From UBA3792 sp964426415 (GTDB lineage Bacteria; Bacillota; Clostridia; Christensenellales; CAG-138), in NCBI GenBank assembly GCA_964426415.1, contig CAYRQM010000001.1, positions 1-64,000 of the forward strand: a DNA stretch of 64,000 nucleotides, in the 5' to 3' direction. Positions 8,006-16,331 of this stretch are shown here, piece after piece. Made by a program: the position numbers and the translations under genes. The first letter of the stretch is position 1, and every line of letters begins with the position of its first letter. The notes under the pieces are model-generated. The model did no database searches. It was not told the origin of the DNA and saw only the letters and a program-made list of their open reading frames with translations.

Positions 8006-8620
8006 ATGGCAAAGAAAGAAACTGCACAGGCCGCTTCCAAGAAGAAGGCAGCAGCACAAGCAAAGCCTTTCAGCGGCGAACCCCGTCTGAAGACCAAGTA
8101 TAAAGAAGAAGTCGTTGCGGCTCTGAACGAAAAGTTCCACTATGCGAATGTGATGCAGATCCCCAAGCTGGATAAGATCATCATCAACATGGGGTTGGGT
8201 TCCGAGAAGGAAAACCCGAAGGGCATCGAAAAGGCTGTCGAAGAGCTTTCGACCATCGCCGGTCAAAAGGCGGTCGTGACGCAAGCCAAGAAGTCTGTCG
8301 CAAACTTCAAAGTCCGTGAAGGCATGAACATCGGCGCAAAGGTTACCCTGCGCGGCGATCGGATGTATTACTTCGCCGACAAACTGATGAACATCATCAT
8401 GCCCCGCGTCCGCGACTTCCGCGGCGTGTCCAACAAGTCCTTTGACGGCCGCGGCAACTATGCCATGGGCGTGAAGGAACAGCTGATTTTCCCGGAAATC
8501 AACTATGACGACGTGGACAAAATCCGCGGCATGAACATCGTGTTCGTCACCAGCGCGAAATCCGACGAAGAAGCACGCGAGCTGCTTGCTCTCCTCGGAA
8601 TGCCCTTTGTGCAGGACTAA
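8006..8620 (+). CDS. rplE: Ribosomal protein L5 with N-terminal extension
   Basis: 204 residues against the usual 179-180. 5S rRNA-binding protein that forms an intersubunit bridge with S13. The core begins near residue 27 (RLKTKYKEEVVAALNEKF); the first 26 residues are Lys/Ala-rich (KKETAQAASKKKAAAQAK) and look like a disordered basic tail. AAGGAG lies 7 bases before ATG 8006, so the extension is likely translated. No ATG is seen at the start of the core. Confidence 0.96.
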   Translation: MAKKETAQAASKKKAAAQAKPFSGEPRLKTKYKEEVVAALNEKFHYANVMQIPKLDKIIINMGLGSEKENPKGIEKAVEELSTIAGQKAVVTQAKKSVANFKVREGMNIGAKVTLRGDRMYYFADKLMNIIMPRVRDFRGVSNKSFDGRGNYAMGVKEQLIFPEINYDDVDKIRGMNIVFVTSAKSDEEARELLALLGMPFVQD

Positions 8621-8635
8621 GAAGGAGGAACGACT

Positions 8636-8821
8636 ATGGCAAAGTTATCGATGAAGTTGAAGCAGGCAAGAGAGCCCAAGTACTCGACCCGTGCTTACAC
8701 CCGCTGCCGTATCTGCGGTCGTCCGCATGCGGTTCTCCGCAAGTATGGCATCTGCCGCGTTTGCTTCCGCGAAGAAGCATACAAGGGCAACATCCCCGGC
8801 GTGCGCAAGGCAAGCTGGTAA
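8636..8821 (+). CDS. rpsN: Ribosomal protein S14, zinc type (type Z)
   Basis: 61 residues. 30S head protein. The four zinc-binding cysteines appear as CRICGRPH and CRVCFRE, about 24-43, which defines the short zinc form of Gram-positive bacteria; the C terminus GNIPGVRKASW is conserved. Confidence 0.97.
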   Translation: MAKLSMKLKQAREPKYSTRAYTRCRICGRPHAVLRKYGICRVCFREEAYKGNIPGVRKASW

Positions 8822-8837
8822 TCAGGAGGATAGAATC

Positions 8838-9230
8838 ATGACAGATACGATTGCAGATATGCTCACCAGAATCCGCAACGCACTGATCGCAAAGCATGAG
8901 ACGGTCGACGTCCCCGCTTCCTCGATCAAGAAGGCGATTGCAGAGATCCTCTTGGAGGAAGGTTACATCAAGGGATACGAAGTCGTCGAAGACGGCATTT
9001 CCAAGATGATCCGCATCCAGCTCAAGTACGGCGCCAACAAGCAGCGCGTCATCGTCGGCATCAAGCGCATTTCCCGTCCGGGCCTGCGCGTGTATGCACG
9101 CAAGGACGAAATCCCGAAGGTCTTGGGTGGCCTTGGGATTGCGATCCTGTCCACCTCTCGCGGCGTTATGACCGACCGCGAAGCGAGAAAGCTCGGCGTT
9201 GGCGGCGAAGTGCTGGCATACGTCTGGTAA
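8838..9230 (+). CDS. rpsH: Ribosomal protein S8
   Basis: 130 residues. Central-domain 30S protein, and in E. coli the repressor of the spc operon. MTDTIADMLTRIRNAL at the start and the C-terminal LSTSRGVMTDREARKLGVGGE region are hallmarks. The start at 8838 follows AGGAGG at 8825-8830; the frame is open upstream through rpsN but that part is not coding. Confidence 0.97.
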   Translation: MTDTIADMLTRIRNALIAKHETVDVPASSIKKAIAEILLEEGYIKGYEVVEDGISKMIRIQLKYGANKQRVIVGIKRISRPGLRVYARKDEIPKVLGGLGIAILSTSRGVMTDREARKLGVGGEVLAYVW

Positions 9231-9249
9231 TAACAGGAGGAAGTAATTC

Positions 9250-9789
9250 ATGTCTCGAATCGGAAAACTTCCTGTGCATTTCGGCGCAGGAGTGACAATC
9301 ACGGTCGACGAACAGAACGTCGTGACCGTGAAGGGCCCCAAGGGCGAGCTGACGCAGCGCGTATCGTCCGAGATGGCCATTGAACAGGACAACGGCGTAT
9401 TGACCGTCAAGCGCCCCAGCGACGATAAGAAGCATCGCGCATTGCACGGTCTGACCAGAACGCTCATCAACAACATGGTCGTCGGCGTGACCACCGGATT
9501 CGAAAAGAAGCTGGAAATCGTCGGCACCGGTTACAGGGTGCAGCTGGATGGCAAGGATCTCGTTTTGAACGTAGGCTACTCCCATCCGGTCAGATTTGCA
9601 AAGATGGACGGTATCGACTTCGAAGTTCCCGCACCGACGAAGATTACGGTCAAGGGAATCGACAAGCAGCAGGTTGGCCAGATTGCGGCAGACATTCGCA
9701 AGACGCGGGCACCGGAACCCTACAAGGGCAAGGGCATCCGTTACGAGGGCGAAGTGGTACGTCACAAAGAAGGCAAGACAGGCAAGTAA
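9250..9789 (+). CDS. rplF: Ribosomal protein L6
   Basis: 179 residues. 50S protein at the base of the L7/L12 stalk near the factor-binding site. Two tandem L6 folds; VGTGYRVQLDGKDL in the first part of the second domain and PEPYKGKGIRYEGE at the C terminus are conserved. Confidence 0.97.
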   Translation: MSRIGKLPVHFGAGVTITVDEQNVVTVKGPKGELTQRVSSEMAIEQDNGVLTVKRPSDDKKHRALHGLTRTLINNMVVGVTTGFEKKLEIVGTGYRVQLDGKDLVLNVGYSHPVRFAKMDGIDFEVPAPTKITVKGIDKQQVGQIAADIRKTRAPEPYKGKGIRYEGEVVRHKEGKTGK

Positions 9790-9810
9790 GGTAGAAAGGA
9801 GTAACATAGA

Positions 9811-10179
9811 ATGTTTTCTAAGATCGATAAAAATGCTGTGCGTAAGGCACGTCATCATCGTCAGCGCAGATTCATGAATGGAACGAGCGAGCGTCCGAGA
9901 CTGAACGTCTATCGCAGCACGAACCACATCTATGCGCAGATCATTGACGATATCACCGGCAACACTCTGGTTGCTGCTTCTACTCTGGATGCAGAAATCA
10001 AGAACGAGCTTTCGGACAAGACCAAGACCGAGGCCGGCAAGCTCGTCGGCAAGCTCGTCGGAACTCGCGCTCTCGAGAAGGGCGTCAAGAAGGTCGTTTT
10101 CGATCGCGGCGGTTACCTGTACACGGGTCGTGTCAAAGCGGTAGCCGAGGGCGCAAGAGAAGCCGGCTTGGACTTCTAA
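9811..10179 (+). CDS. rplR: Ribosomal protein L18
   Basis: 122 residues. 5S rRNA-binding protein of the central protuberance. RPRLNVYRSTNHIYAQIIDD near 31-48 and the C-terminal FDRGGYLYTGRVKAVAEGAREAGL are typical of bacterial L18. Confidence 0.97.
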   Translation: MFSKIDKNAVRKARHHRQRRFMNGTSERPRLNVYRSTNHIYAQIIDDITGNTLVAASTLDAEIKNELSDKTKTEAGKLVGKLVGTRALEKGVKKVVFDRGGYLYTGRVKAVAEGAREAGLDF

Positions 10180-10191
10180 GGAGGAAACGAA

Positions 10192-10707
10192 ATGAGAAAC
10201 GACAGAGATAGACGATTCGAGAAGGAAGTTCCCGAATTCAAGGAAAGACTCGTATCCATCAATCGTGTTGCGAAGGTCGTCAAGGGCGGCAAGAACTTCC
10301 GCTTCACCGCGCTCATGGTCGTGGGCAACGAGAAGGGCAAAGTTGGCTGCGGTCTGGGCAAGGCAGTCGAGATTCCCGAAGCGGTTCGCAAGGGCGTCGA
10401 GGATGCAAAGCGGCACATGATCGATGTTTCCATCGTCGGCACCACGATTCCGCATCAGGTAGAAGGTCGGTTTGGCAAGGGTCACGTTCGGATGCTTCCC
10501 GCTGAGGAAGGTACCGGCGTCATCGCGGGCGGTCCCGTCCGTGCAGTCTTGGAGATGGCGGGCATCAAGGACATCCGCACCAAGTCTTATGGCTCCAACA
10601 ACCCCGGCAACTGCGTCAAGGCAACTTTGGATGGGCTTCAGCAGCTTCGCACGGCAGAGCAGATCGCTTCGCTGCGCGGCAAGACTGTTGACGAGATCCT
10701 GAACTGA
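10192..10707 (+). CDS. rpsE: Ribosomal protein S5
   Basis: 171 residues. 30S body protein involved in decoding fidelity and mRNA unwinding. The dsRNA-binding-like N-terminal domain has KVVKGGKNFRFTALMVVGNEKG as two parts (VKGGKNF, VVGNEKG); the C-terminal domain has GVIAGGPVRAVLEMAGI. Confidence 0.98.
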   Translation: MRNDRDRRFEKEVPEFKERLVSINRVAKVVKGGKNFRFTALMVVGNEKGKVGCGLGKAVEIPEAVRKGVEDAKRHMIDVSIVGTTIPHQVEGRFGKGHVRMLPAEEGTGVIAGGPVRAVLEMAGIKDIRTKSYGSNNPGNCVKATLDGLQQLRTAEQIASLRGKTVDEILN

Positions 10708-10721
10708 GGAGGGCGAACAGT

Positions 10722-10895
10722 ATGGTAAAGGTTACATTGGTCAAAAGCCCCATCAGCAGCCTGCGCGATCAGCAGGACACCGTGAAGGCACTGGGTCTCC
10801 ACAAGGTCGGTCAGACCGTCGTGAAGCCCGACAACGCTTGCATTCGCGGTCAGATCTTCAAGGTCAAGCACCTTGTTAAGGTCGAAGAAGAGTAA
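10722..10895 (+). CDS. rpmD: Ribosomal protein L30
   Basis: 57 residues, the short bacterial form. MVKVTLVKSPISS at the start, then the LGLHKVGQTVVKPD segment. AGGAGGG lies 7-13 bases ahead of the ATG. Placed between rpsE and rplO as in most bacteria. Confidence 0.95.
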   Translation: MVKVTLVKSPISSLRDQQDTVKALGLHKVGQTVVKPDNACIRGQIFKVKHLVKVEEE

Positions 10896-10909
10896 GGAGG
10901 GTCAACGAT

Positions 10910-11350
10910 ATGAAGATCCATGAATTGAGACCGGCAGACGGTGCAGTCAAGACCCCCAAGCGGGTTGGTCGCGGCGTAGGTTCCGGTATCGGCAAGACTT
11001 CTGCAAAGGGCCACAAGGGTCAAAAGGCCCGCAGCGGCAGCAAGAAGAACGGTTTTGAAGGCGGCCAGATGCCTCTGGCGCGTCGTCTTCCTAAGCGCGG
11101 CTTCTTCAACCATTTTGCAAAAGAATACACCATCATCAACATTTCCGACCTGAATGGGTTGGAGGACGGCACAGAGGTCTCTGTTGCGCAGCTCAAGGAA
11201 TTGGGTTTGATCAGCAAGATCGAAAAGGACGGTCTGAAAGTTCTGGGCAATGGCGAGCTCACGAAGAAGCTCACCGTTAAGGCTGCAAAGTTCTCGAAAT
11301 CCGCTGAGGAAGCCATCCGGAACGCAGGCGGAATCGTTGAGGTGGTCTAA
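10910..11350 (+). CDS. rplO: Ribosomal protein L15
   Basis: 146 residues. Late 50S assembly protein. The N-terminal KRVGRGVGSGIGKTSAKGHKG glycine-rich tail (quoted as GRGVGSGIGKTS) and FEGGQMPLARRLPKRGF are diagnostic. The stop overlaps the secY start by one base (TAATG). Confidence 0.97.
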   Translation: MKIHELRPADGAVKTPKRVGRGVGSGIGKTSAKGHKGQKARSGSKKNGFEGGQMPLARRLPKRGFFNHFAKEYTIINISDLNGLEDGTEVSVAQLKELGLISKIEKDGLKVLGNGELTKKLTVKAAKFSKSAEEAIRNAGGIVEVV

Positions 11351-12729
11351 TGTTTAGCACCTTCATCAACGCATTCAAGGTCAAGGACATTCGTAAGAAG
11401 ATTCTCTATACGCTTCTTCTGATCGTTGTCTACCGCCTTGGCAGCGCGATCCCGATTCCGGGCGTCAACTTGGGCGCTTGGACGGAAGCGCTGGGACAGA
11501 TGTCCACGATGACGTCGTTCATGAACATGATGAGCGGCACCGCGTTCTCCCAGTTCTCCATCTTTGCAATGGGTATCTCCCCGTACATCACAGCTTCCAT
11601 TATCATGCAGCTGTTGACGATTGCGATTCCCGCTTTGGAAAAGATGAGCAAAGAGGACGACGGCCGTGAAAAGATCGAACGCATCACCCGCTACGCCGGC
11701 GTAGGCTTGGCAGTGGTGCAGTCCATCGGCATCGTGCTTTCCTACGGCACGGTCGGCACCACGCAGATCGTATCCGGCACCGGCGGCGTACTGGTCGGCA
11801 AGATCGCAATCATTGCGGTTTGTGCAGCGGCAGGTACTGCGTTCCTGATGTGGCTGGGCGAGCGCATCACCGATAAGGGCATCGGCAACGGCATTTCCAT
11901 GCTGATCTTTGCCTCCATCGTGTCCCGCGTTCCTTCCTTCATCCAGACGCGCTTCGAAGCGCTGGTTGACGGCACCGATCCCGTGGTTTCCCGTATCCTC
12001 GTGTTTGTGGCAACCATCGTCACCATCGTTGCGCTGATCGCCTTCGTCGTTTACATCGACAAGGCAGTCCGCAAGATTCCGGTGCAGTATGCAAAGCGCG
12101 TCGTCGGCAGAAAGATGTATGGCGGACAAAGCACGCATCTGCCCATGAAAGCGAATGCCAACGGCGTTTTGCCGCTGATCTTCGCCATGACGATCCTGCA
12201 GTTCCCCAGCATGATCATGCAGTTCCTCAAGTCGAACAACGGCTTTGTTCTGTTCTGGAACAGATGGATGTCCTCCGCGCCCACCGTGTGGACGGGTACG
12301 GCGTCCGTTGAGACCAGCGTGATTGCGAAAGCGAACGTCGCCTATGCGGGCATCCAGTATGCACCGTTCGTGTACTACATCATCTACTTCTTGCTCATCG
12401 TGGCATTTGGCTACTTCTACACCTCGATCACGTTCAATCCTGCCGAGATGTCGAAGAACCTGCAGAGCAACGGCGGCTTCATTCCGGGCATTCGTCCGGG
12501 CAAGCCGACGGGCGAATACCTTGGCAAGATCTCCAATCGTTTGACGCTGTTTGGTTCCTTGTTCTTGGCGGTCATCGCCATCGTCCCGACCATCATCCTC
12601 AATATGTTGGGCGTCACCGATATGTTCGGCGCAACCAGCATCCTGATCATGGTCAGCGTCGCGCTGGAGACCACCGAGCAACTCGAATCCCAGCTGCTGA
12701 TGCGGCACTACAAGGGATTCCTGAACTAA
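11350..12729 (+). CDS. secY: Preprotein translocase subunit SecY
   Basis: Channel-forming core of the Sec translocon, ten membrane segments, working with SecE (36421-37122 in this window), SecG and SecA. 459 residues, somewhat longer than the usual 420-440, with extra sequence in the loop around 300-325. FMNMMSGTAFSQFSIFAMGISPYI and NGVLPLIFA are family motifs (quoted here as parts). The C-terminal cytosolic loop has NGGFIPGIRPGKPT. Translationally coupled to rplO. Confidence 0.98.
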   Translation: MFSTFINAFKVKDIRKKILYTLLLIVVYRLGSAIPIPGVNLGAWTEALGQMSTMTSFMNMMSGTAFSQFSIFAMGISPYITASIIMQLLTIAIPALEKMSKEDDGREKIERITRYAGVGLAVVQSIGIVLSYGTVGTTQIVSGTGGVLVGKIAIIAVCAAAGTAFLMWLGERITDKGIGNGISMLIFASIVSRVPSFIQTRFEALVDGTDPVVSRILVFVATIVTIVALIAFVVYIDKAVRKIPVQYAKRVVGRKMYGGQSTHLPMKANANGVLPLIFAMTILQFPSMIMQFLKSNNGFVLFWNRWMSSAPTVWTGTASVETSVIAKANVAYAGIQYAPFVYYIIYFLLIVAFGYFYTSITFNPAEMSKNLQSNGGFIPGIRPGKPTGEYLGKISNRLTLFGSLFLAVIAIVPTIILNMLGVTDMFGATSILIMVSVALETTEQLESQLLMRHYKGFLN

Positions 12730-12733
12730 CGGC

Positions 12734-13354
12734 ATGAAGCTGATTTTCCTGGGCCCGCCGGGTGCGGGCAAAGGCACACAGGCAGAGCGCATTGCGGCTC
12801 GCTGTCAAGTGGCGCACATCTCCACGGGAGATATGCTCCGCAGCGAGATTCGCAATGCCACTCCGCTGGGTACGGAAGCGAAGGCGTACATGGATCGCGG
12901 CGAGCTGGTACCGGACGACGTGATCGTCGGCATGGTCAAGCAGCGGATTCAAGCGCCCGACTGCAAGAACGGATTCTTGCTGGACGGCTTTCCGCGGACG
13001 GTCGCACAGGCACAGGCACTGGCGGCATGCACCGAGATTGACCATGTGGTCAACATCGACGTCCCGTTCTCTCGTTTGGTCGCCCGCATCAGCGGACGCA
13101 GAATGTGCCCCGCTTGCGGCGCAGCGTATCATGTGTCATCGCACACGGATCCGACGTGCCCAAAGTGCGGCGCAACGCTGTATCAGCGCGACGACGACCG
13201 CGAAGCGACAGTACAAAACCGTTTGCGTGTCTACGAGCAAAAGACGGCGCCGCTGATTGCGTTCTATCAAGAGCGCGGCAAGCTGTTCACCGTCAATGGC
13301 GATGCAGACATCGACACGGTGGCGGAAAGCATTGAAAAGGGGCTTGACGCATGA
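12734..13354 (+). CDS. adk: Adenylate kinase, zinc-lid type
   Basis: Interconverts ATP + AMP and 2 ADP. 206 residues. The P-loop GPPGAGKGT is at 7-15; the AMP site has STGDMLR and DGFPRTVAQA. The LID holds CPACGAAYH and CPKCGATL, a Cys4 zinc site typical of Gram-positive enzymes. Four bases after secY; the stop overlaps the map start by four bases (ATGA). Confidence 0.97.
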   Translation: MKLIFLGPPGAGKGTQAERIAARCQVAHISTGDMLRSEIRNATPLGTEAKAYMDRGELVPDDVIVGMVKQRIQAPDCKNGFLLDGFPRTVAQAQALAACTEIDHVVNIDVPFSRLVARISGRRMCPACGAAYHVSSHTDPTCPKCGATLYQRDDDREATVQNRLRVYEQKTAPLIAFYQERGKLFTVNGDADIDTVAESIEKGLDA

Positions 13355-14109
13355 TTACCATCAAATCGGCGCAGGACATTGCAAAGATGCAGGCGGCAGG
13401 CAAAGTCGTCGAGGATACCCTTCTCCTTTTGGAGCGCTCCGTGCGCGTGGGCATCACCACCGCCGAGCTGGACAGGATCGCGGATACCTACATCCGTTCA
13501 CAGGGTGCGTATCCGACGTTTCTGCAATACAGCGGCTATCCCAAGAGCATCTGCATTTCCGTCAACGATGAAGTGGTGCATGGCATTCCCGGCAGCCGCA
13601 AGCTGAAGGATGGCGACATCTGCAGCTGCGACGTCGGGGCGACGCTCAACGGCTTTGTGGGCGACGCGGCGCGCACGTTCCTGATTGGGACGGTGGCGCC
13701 CGAAACGCAAGCGCTGGTCAGCGTCACAAAGGAGTGCTTCTTTGAAGGACTGCGGTTTTGCCGAGTGGGGTATCGCATCTCGGACATTTCCAAGGCGATT
13801 CAAAAGCACGCCGAAGCCCATGGCTACGGCATCGTGCGTGAATTGGTCGGGCACGGCGTCGGACACGTTCTGCATGAAGATCCCGAAGTTCCCAACTACT
13901 ACTCCCCGCGTTCCAGACAACGCTTAGAAGCGGGCATGACCATCGCCATTGAGCCGATGATCAATCTGGGCACGGCAAAGGTGTGGCAGCTGGAAGACGG
14001 ATGGACGGTGACGACACAGGACGGCAAGCCGTCTGCGCACTACGAGAACTCTGTGGCGATCACGGAAGGCGATCCGATCCTCTTGACCTGTTCGGAGGAG
14101 TACCGATGA
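13351..14109 (+). CDS. map: Methionine aminopeptidase type I
   Basis: Removes the initiator methionine from nascent proteins. 252 residues. The five metal ligands are visible: the two Asp in CDVGATLNGFVGDAAR, His in GHGVGHVLHEDP, Glu in IEPMINLG and Glu in the C-terminal VAITEGD. No N-terminal SH3-binding extension. Overlaps adk at its start and the KOW gene at its end (ATGA). Confidence 0.97.
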   Translation: MITIKSAQDIAKMQAAGKVVEDTLLLLERSVRVGITTAELDRIADTYIRSQGAYPTFLQYSGYPKSICISVNDEVVHGIPGSRKLKDGDICSCDVGATLNGFVGDAARTFLIGTVAPETQALVSVTKECFFEGLRFCRVGYRISDISKAIQKHAEAHGYGIVRELVGHGVGHVLHEDPEVPNYYSPRSRQRLEAGMTIAIEPMINLGTAKVWQLEDGWTVTTQDGKPSAHYENSVAITEGDPILLTCSEEYR

Positions 14110-14378
14110 GCCAAACGACGTGCAGCATTGGCGACGTCGTCGCCTCAAAGGCGGGGCGCGACGCAGGCAGAGCGTTCGTTGTGGTCGCGGTTTACGACGC
14201 CAATTATGTGGCGCTCGTCGACGGCGTTTTGCGCACGGTCGCACGACCCAAAAAGAAAAAGTGCAAGCACCTTTCTTTGCAGGACGTGCCGCCCATGACG
14301 ATCACCGATGCGCTTGTAGATGCAGACTACCGCAAGTACCTTCGCGCACAGGGCTTTGCAGTCAACCGTAAACAGTAA
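14106..14378 (+). CDS. KOW domain RNA-binding protein, L14e-like
   Basis: 90 residues. An N-terminal KOW-type segment (GDVVASKAGRDAGRAFVVVAV, about 9-29) is followed by a basic patch RPKKKKCKHLSL. This small gene recurs between map and infA in many Clostridia and is annotated as a KOW-domain or L14e-like RNA-binding protein; its exact role is not known to me. The ATG overlaps the map stop (ATGA), so it is translated with the cluster. Confidence 0.85.
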   Translation: MSQTTCSIGDVVASKAGRDAGRAFVVVAVYDANYVALVDGVLRTVARPKKKKCKHLSLQDVPPMTITDALVDADYRKYLRAQGFAVNRKQ

Positions 14379-14389
14379 GGAGGGATATT

Positions 14390-14611
14390 TTGTCCAAACA
14401 GGATGTCATTGAAGTGGAAGGCGTCGTAACCGAAGCCTATCCGAACGCGATGTTCGAAGTGAAACTTCCGAACGATCACAAGATCCTGGCGACCATCTCG
14501 GGCAAGCTGCGCATGAATTACATCCGCATCCTTCCCGGCGATCGGGTCACCGTAGAGCTGTCGATGTACGATTTGACGCGCGGCCGCATCACGTGGCGTG
14601 CCAAAAATTGA
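14390..14611 (+). CDS. infA: Translation initiation factor IF-1, TTG start
   Basis: 73 residues, S1/OB fold, binds the 30S A site during initiation. MSKQDVIEVEGVV at the start, ISGKLRMNYIRILPGDRV in the middle. Start codon is TTG at 14390 with AAGGAGGG just upstream; no in-frame ATG/GTG fits the conserved N terminus. A weak start may keep IF-1 lower than its neighbours (inference). Confidence 0.96.
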   Translation: MSKQDVIEVEGVVTEAYPNAMFEVKLPNDHKILATISGKLRMNYIRILPGDRVTVELSMYDLTRGRITWRAKN

Positions 14612-14642
14612 AAATCAGATATTTTTTGAAGGAGATACAACA

Positions 14643-14756
14643 ATGAAAGTCAGACCGTCTGTGAAACCCATTTGTGAGAAGTGCAAGATCATCAAGCGCA
14701 AAGGCGCCGTCATGGTCATTTGCGAAAATCCGAAGCACAAGCAGAAGCAGGGCTAA
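14643..14756 (+). CDS. rpmJ: Ribosomal protein L36
   Basis: 37 residues, the standard zinc form: MKVRPSVKPICEKC at the start, then CENPKHKQKQG; ligands are Cys11, Cys14, Cys27 and His32 by motif. AAGGAG precedes the ATG by about 9 bases. Confidence 0.96.
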   Translation: MKVRPSVKPICEKCKIIKRKGAVMVICENPKHKQKQG

Positions 14757-14772
14757 TCCCCGAAGGCAAATA

Positions 14773-14809
14773 CTTGCGGGGCGGCTGGCACGCGAGTGCT
14801 TCCCGCAAG
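14773..14809 (+). promoter_or_regulatory. Two-tier hairpin between rpmJ and rpsM
   Basis: CTTGCGGG (14773-14780) pairs with CCCGCAAG (14802-14809), and inside GCAC (14788-14791) pairs with GTGC (14796-14799) around a GCGA tetraloop. No T tract follows, so it is not an ordinary terminator. It sits in the only 100-base gap inside the cluster and may be a protein-binding or processing site. Confidence 0.55.
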
Positions 14810-14857
14810 CGTAGATACAAAACAACATTCATTTTTTAACGGAGGTAGAGAAACAAT

Positions 14858-15226
14858 ATGGCACGTATTGCTGGCGTAGACCTTCCGAGAGATAAGCGAG
14901 TCGAAATCGGCTTGACCTACATTTTCGGTATCGGTCGCACAACCGCTTCCAAGATTCTTGCCGCGACGGGCGTCAACCCTGACATCCGTGTGCGCGATCT
15001 TGAAGAGAGCGATGTCAACAAGATCAGAGATTATATCGACCACAACGTCAAGGTTGAGGGCGATTTGAGACGTGAAACCTCGATGAACATCAAGCGGCTG
15101 ATTGAAATCGGCTGCTATCGTGGCGTCCGTCACCGCAAAGGTCTGCCCGTGAGAGGACAGTCCACCAAGCAGAACGCACGCACCCGCAAGGGCCCGAAGC
15201 GTACGCAGGGCAGTAAGAAGAAGTAA
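14858..15226 (+). CDS. rpsM: Ribosomal protein S13
   Basis: 122 residues. 30S head protein touching the P-site tRNA and forming bridges with L5. ARIAGVDLPRDKRVEIGLTYIFGIG and the basic C terminus RHRKGLPVRGQSTKQNARTRKGPKR (both abbreviated: GVDLPRDKR, GLPVRGQ) are hallmarks. First gene after the structured gap. Confidence 0.97.
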   Translation: MARIAGVDLPRDKRVEIGLTYIFGIGRTTASKILAATGVNPDIRVRDLEESDVNKIRDYIDHNVKVEGDLRRETSMNIKRLIEIGCYRGVRHRKGLPVRGQSTKQNARTRKGPKRTQGSKKK

Positions 15227-15240
15227 GGAGGAGCGAAAAA

Positions 15241-15642
15241 ATGGCAAAAGGCAATATCAAGAAGTCCGCAACGCGTAAGCGTCGTGAGAAGAAGAACATC
15301 GAGCGCGGTGCAGCGCACATTCGCTCTTCGTTCAACAACACTTTGGTCACGATCACGGATACGCAGGGTAATGCGCTGGCTTGGTCGAGTGCAGGTTCCC
15401 ACGGGTTCCGCGGCTCGCGCAAGAGCACGCCGTTCGCCGCGCAGGTCGCCAGCGAAACCGCTGCAAAGGCAGCGATGGAGCACGGCCTGAAGACCGTCGA
15501 AGTGTATGTCAAAGGCCCCGGCTCCGGCCGTGAATCCGCGATTCGCGCATTGCAGACCGCAGGTTTGGACATCGTCTCCATCAAGGACGTGACGCCCATC
15601 CCGCACAACGGCTGCCGTCCGCCGAAGCGCAGAAGAGTCTAA
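15241..15642 (+). CDS. rpsK: Ribosomal protein S11
   Basis: 133 residues. Platform protein at the mRNA exit region. AHIRSSFNNTLVTITDTQGN, GSRKSTPFAAQ and the C-terminal DVTPIPHNGCRPPKRRRV are the classic motifs; the Asn-Gly pair in HNG is the site of isoaspartate formation in E. coli. Confidence 0.98.
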   Translation: MAKGNIKKSATRKRREKKNIERGAAHIRSSFNNTLVTITDTQGNALAWSSAGSHGFRGSRKSTPFAAQVASETAAKAAMEHGLKTVEVYVKGPGSGRESAIRALQTAGLDIVSIKDVTPIPHNGCRPPKRRRV

Positions 15643-15656
15643 GGAGGGTATAGAAA

Positions 15657-16286
15657 ATGGCAAGATATACTGGTTCCGTTTGCAGACAGTGCCGCAGAGA
15701 AGGCACCAAGCTGTTTTTGAAGGGCGATCGCTGCTACTCCGATAAGTGCGCGATGACGCTGCGTCACACCCCTCCGGGTATGCATGGACAGGGCAGAAAG
15801 AAGCAGTCGAACTACGGCATCCAGCTGCGTGAAAAGCAGAAGGTGCGCAGAGCGTACGGCATTTTGGAGTCTCAGTTCCACAAGTACTACGAGATGGCAG
15901 CCAACATGAAGGGCGTCACCGGTGACAACATGCTTTCCTTGATCGAGCGTCGTCTTGACAACGTAGCATATCGTCTCAACTTTGGTGAAAGCCGTCCGAT
16001 GGCGCGTCAGATGGTCACCCATGGTCACATCCTTGTGAACGGCAAGAAGGTCGACATCGCATCCTACCAAGTGAAGGAAGGCGACGAAATCTCCATCCGC
16101 GACAAGAGCCGCGACGTTCCTTGCTTCAAGGCACTGCGCGAGCAGGGTGCGAAGCGCCCCGTATCCACTTGGTTGGAGCTGGACGCAGAGAACCTGAAGG
16201 GTCGCGTCATTGCGCTGCCGAAGCGTGAGAACATTGGCGATTTCACCATCGAAGAGCACAACATCGTCGAGTTCTACTCGAGATAA
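15657..16286 (+). CDS. rpsD: Ribosomal protein S4, zinc-binding form
   Basis: 209 residues. Primary 16S rRNA binder and assembly initiator. The N terminus has CRQCRREGTKLFLKGDRC and a fourth Cys in DKCAM, the zinc-binding C+ version. The S4 domain has RLDNVAYRLNFG and VTHGHILVNGKKV. In Bacillus S4 represses its own mRNA; a 15-base gap separates it from rpsK here. Confidence 0.97.
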   Translation: MARYTGSVCRQCRREGTKLFLKGDRCYSDKCAMTLRHTPPGMHGQGRKKQSNYGIQLREKQKVRRAYGILESQFHKYYEMAANMKGVTGDNMLSLIERRLDNVAYRLNFGESRPMARQMVTHGHILVNGKKVDIASYQVKEGDEISIRDKSRDVPCFKALREQGAKRPVSTWLELDAENLKGRVIALPKRENIGDFTIEEHNIVEFYSR

Positions 16287-16331
16287 GCCGAATAGGCGAA
16301 CCGAAACGACATCACCGAAGGAGGGTATCAT

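Noticed and set aside
11347..12792. Reverse-strand open frame of 481 codons opposite secY
   Set aside because: Rich in His/Asp/Arg, no motifs, fully antisense to secY.
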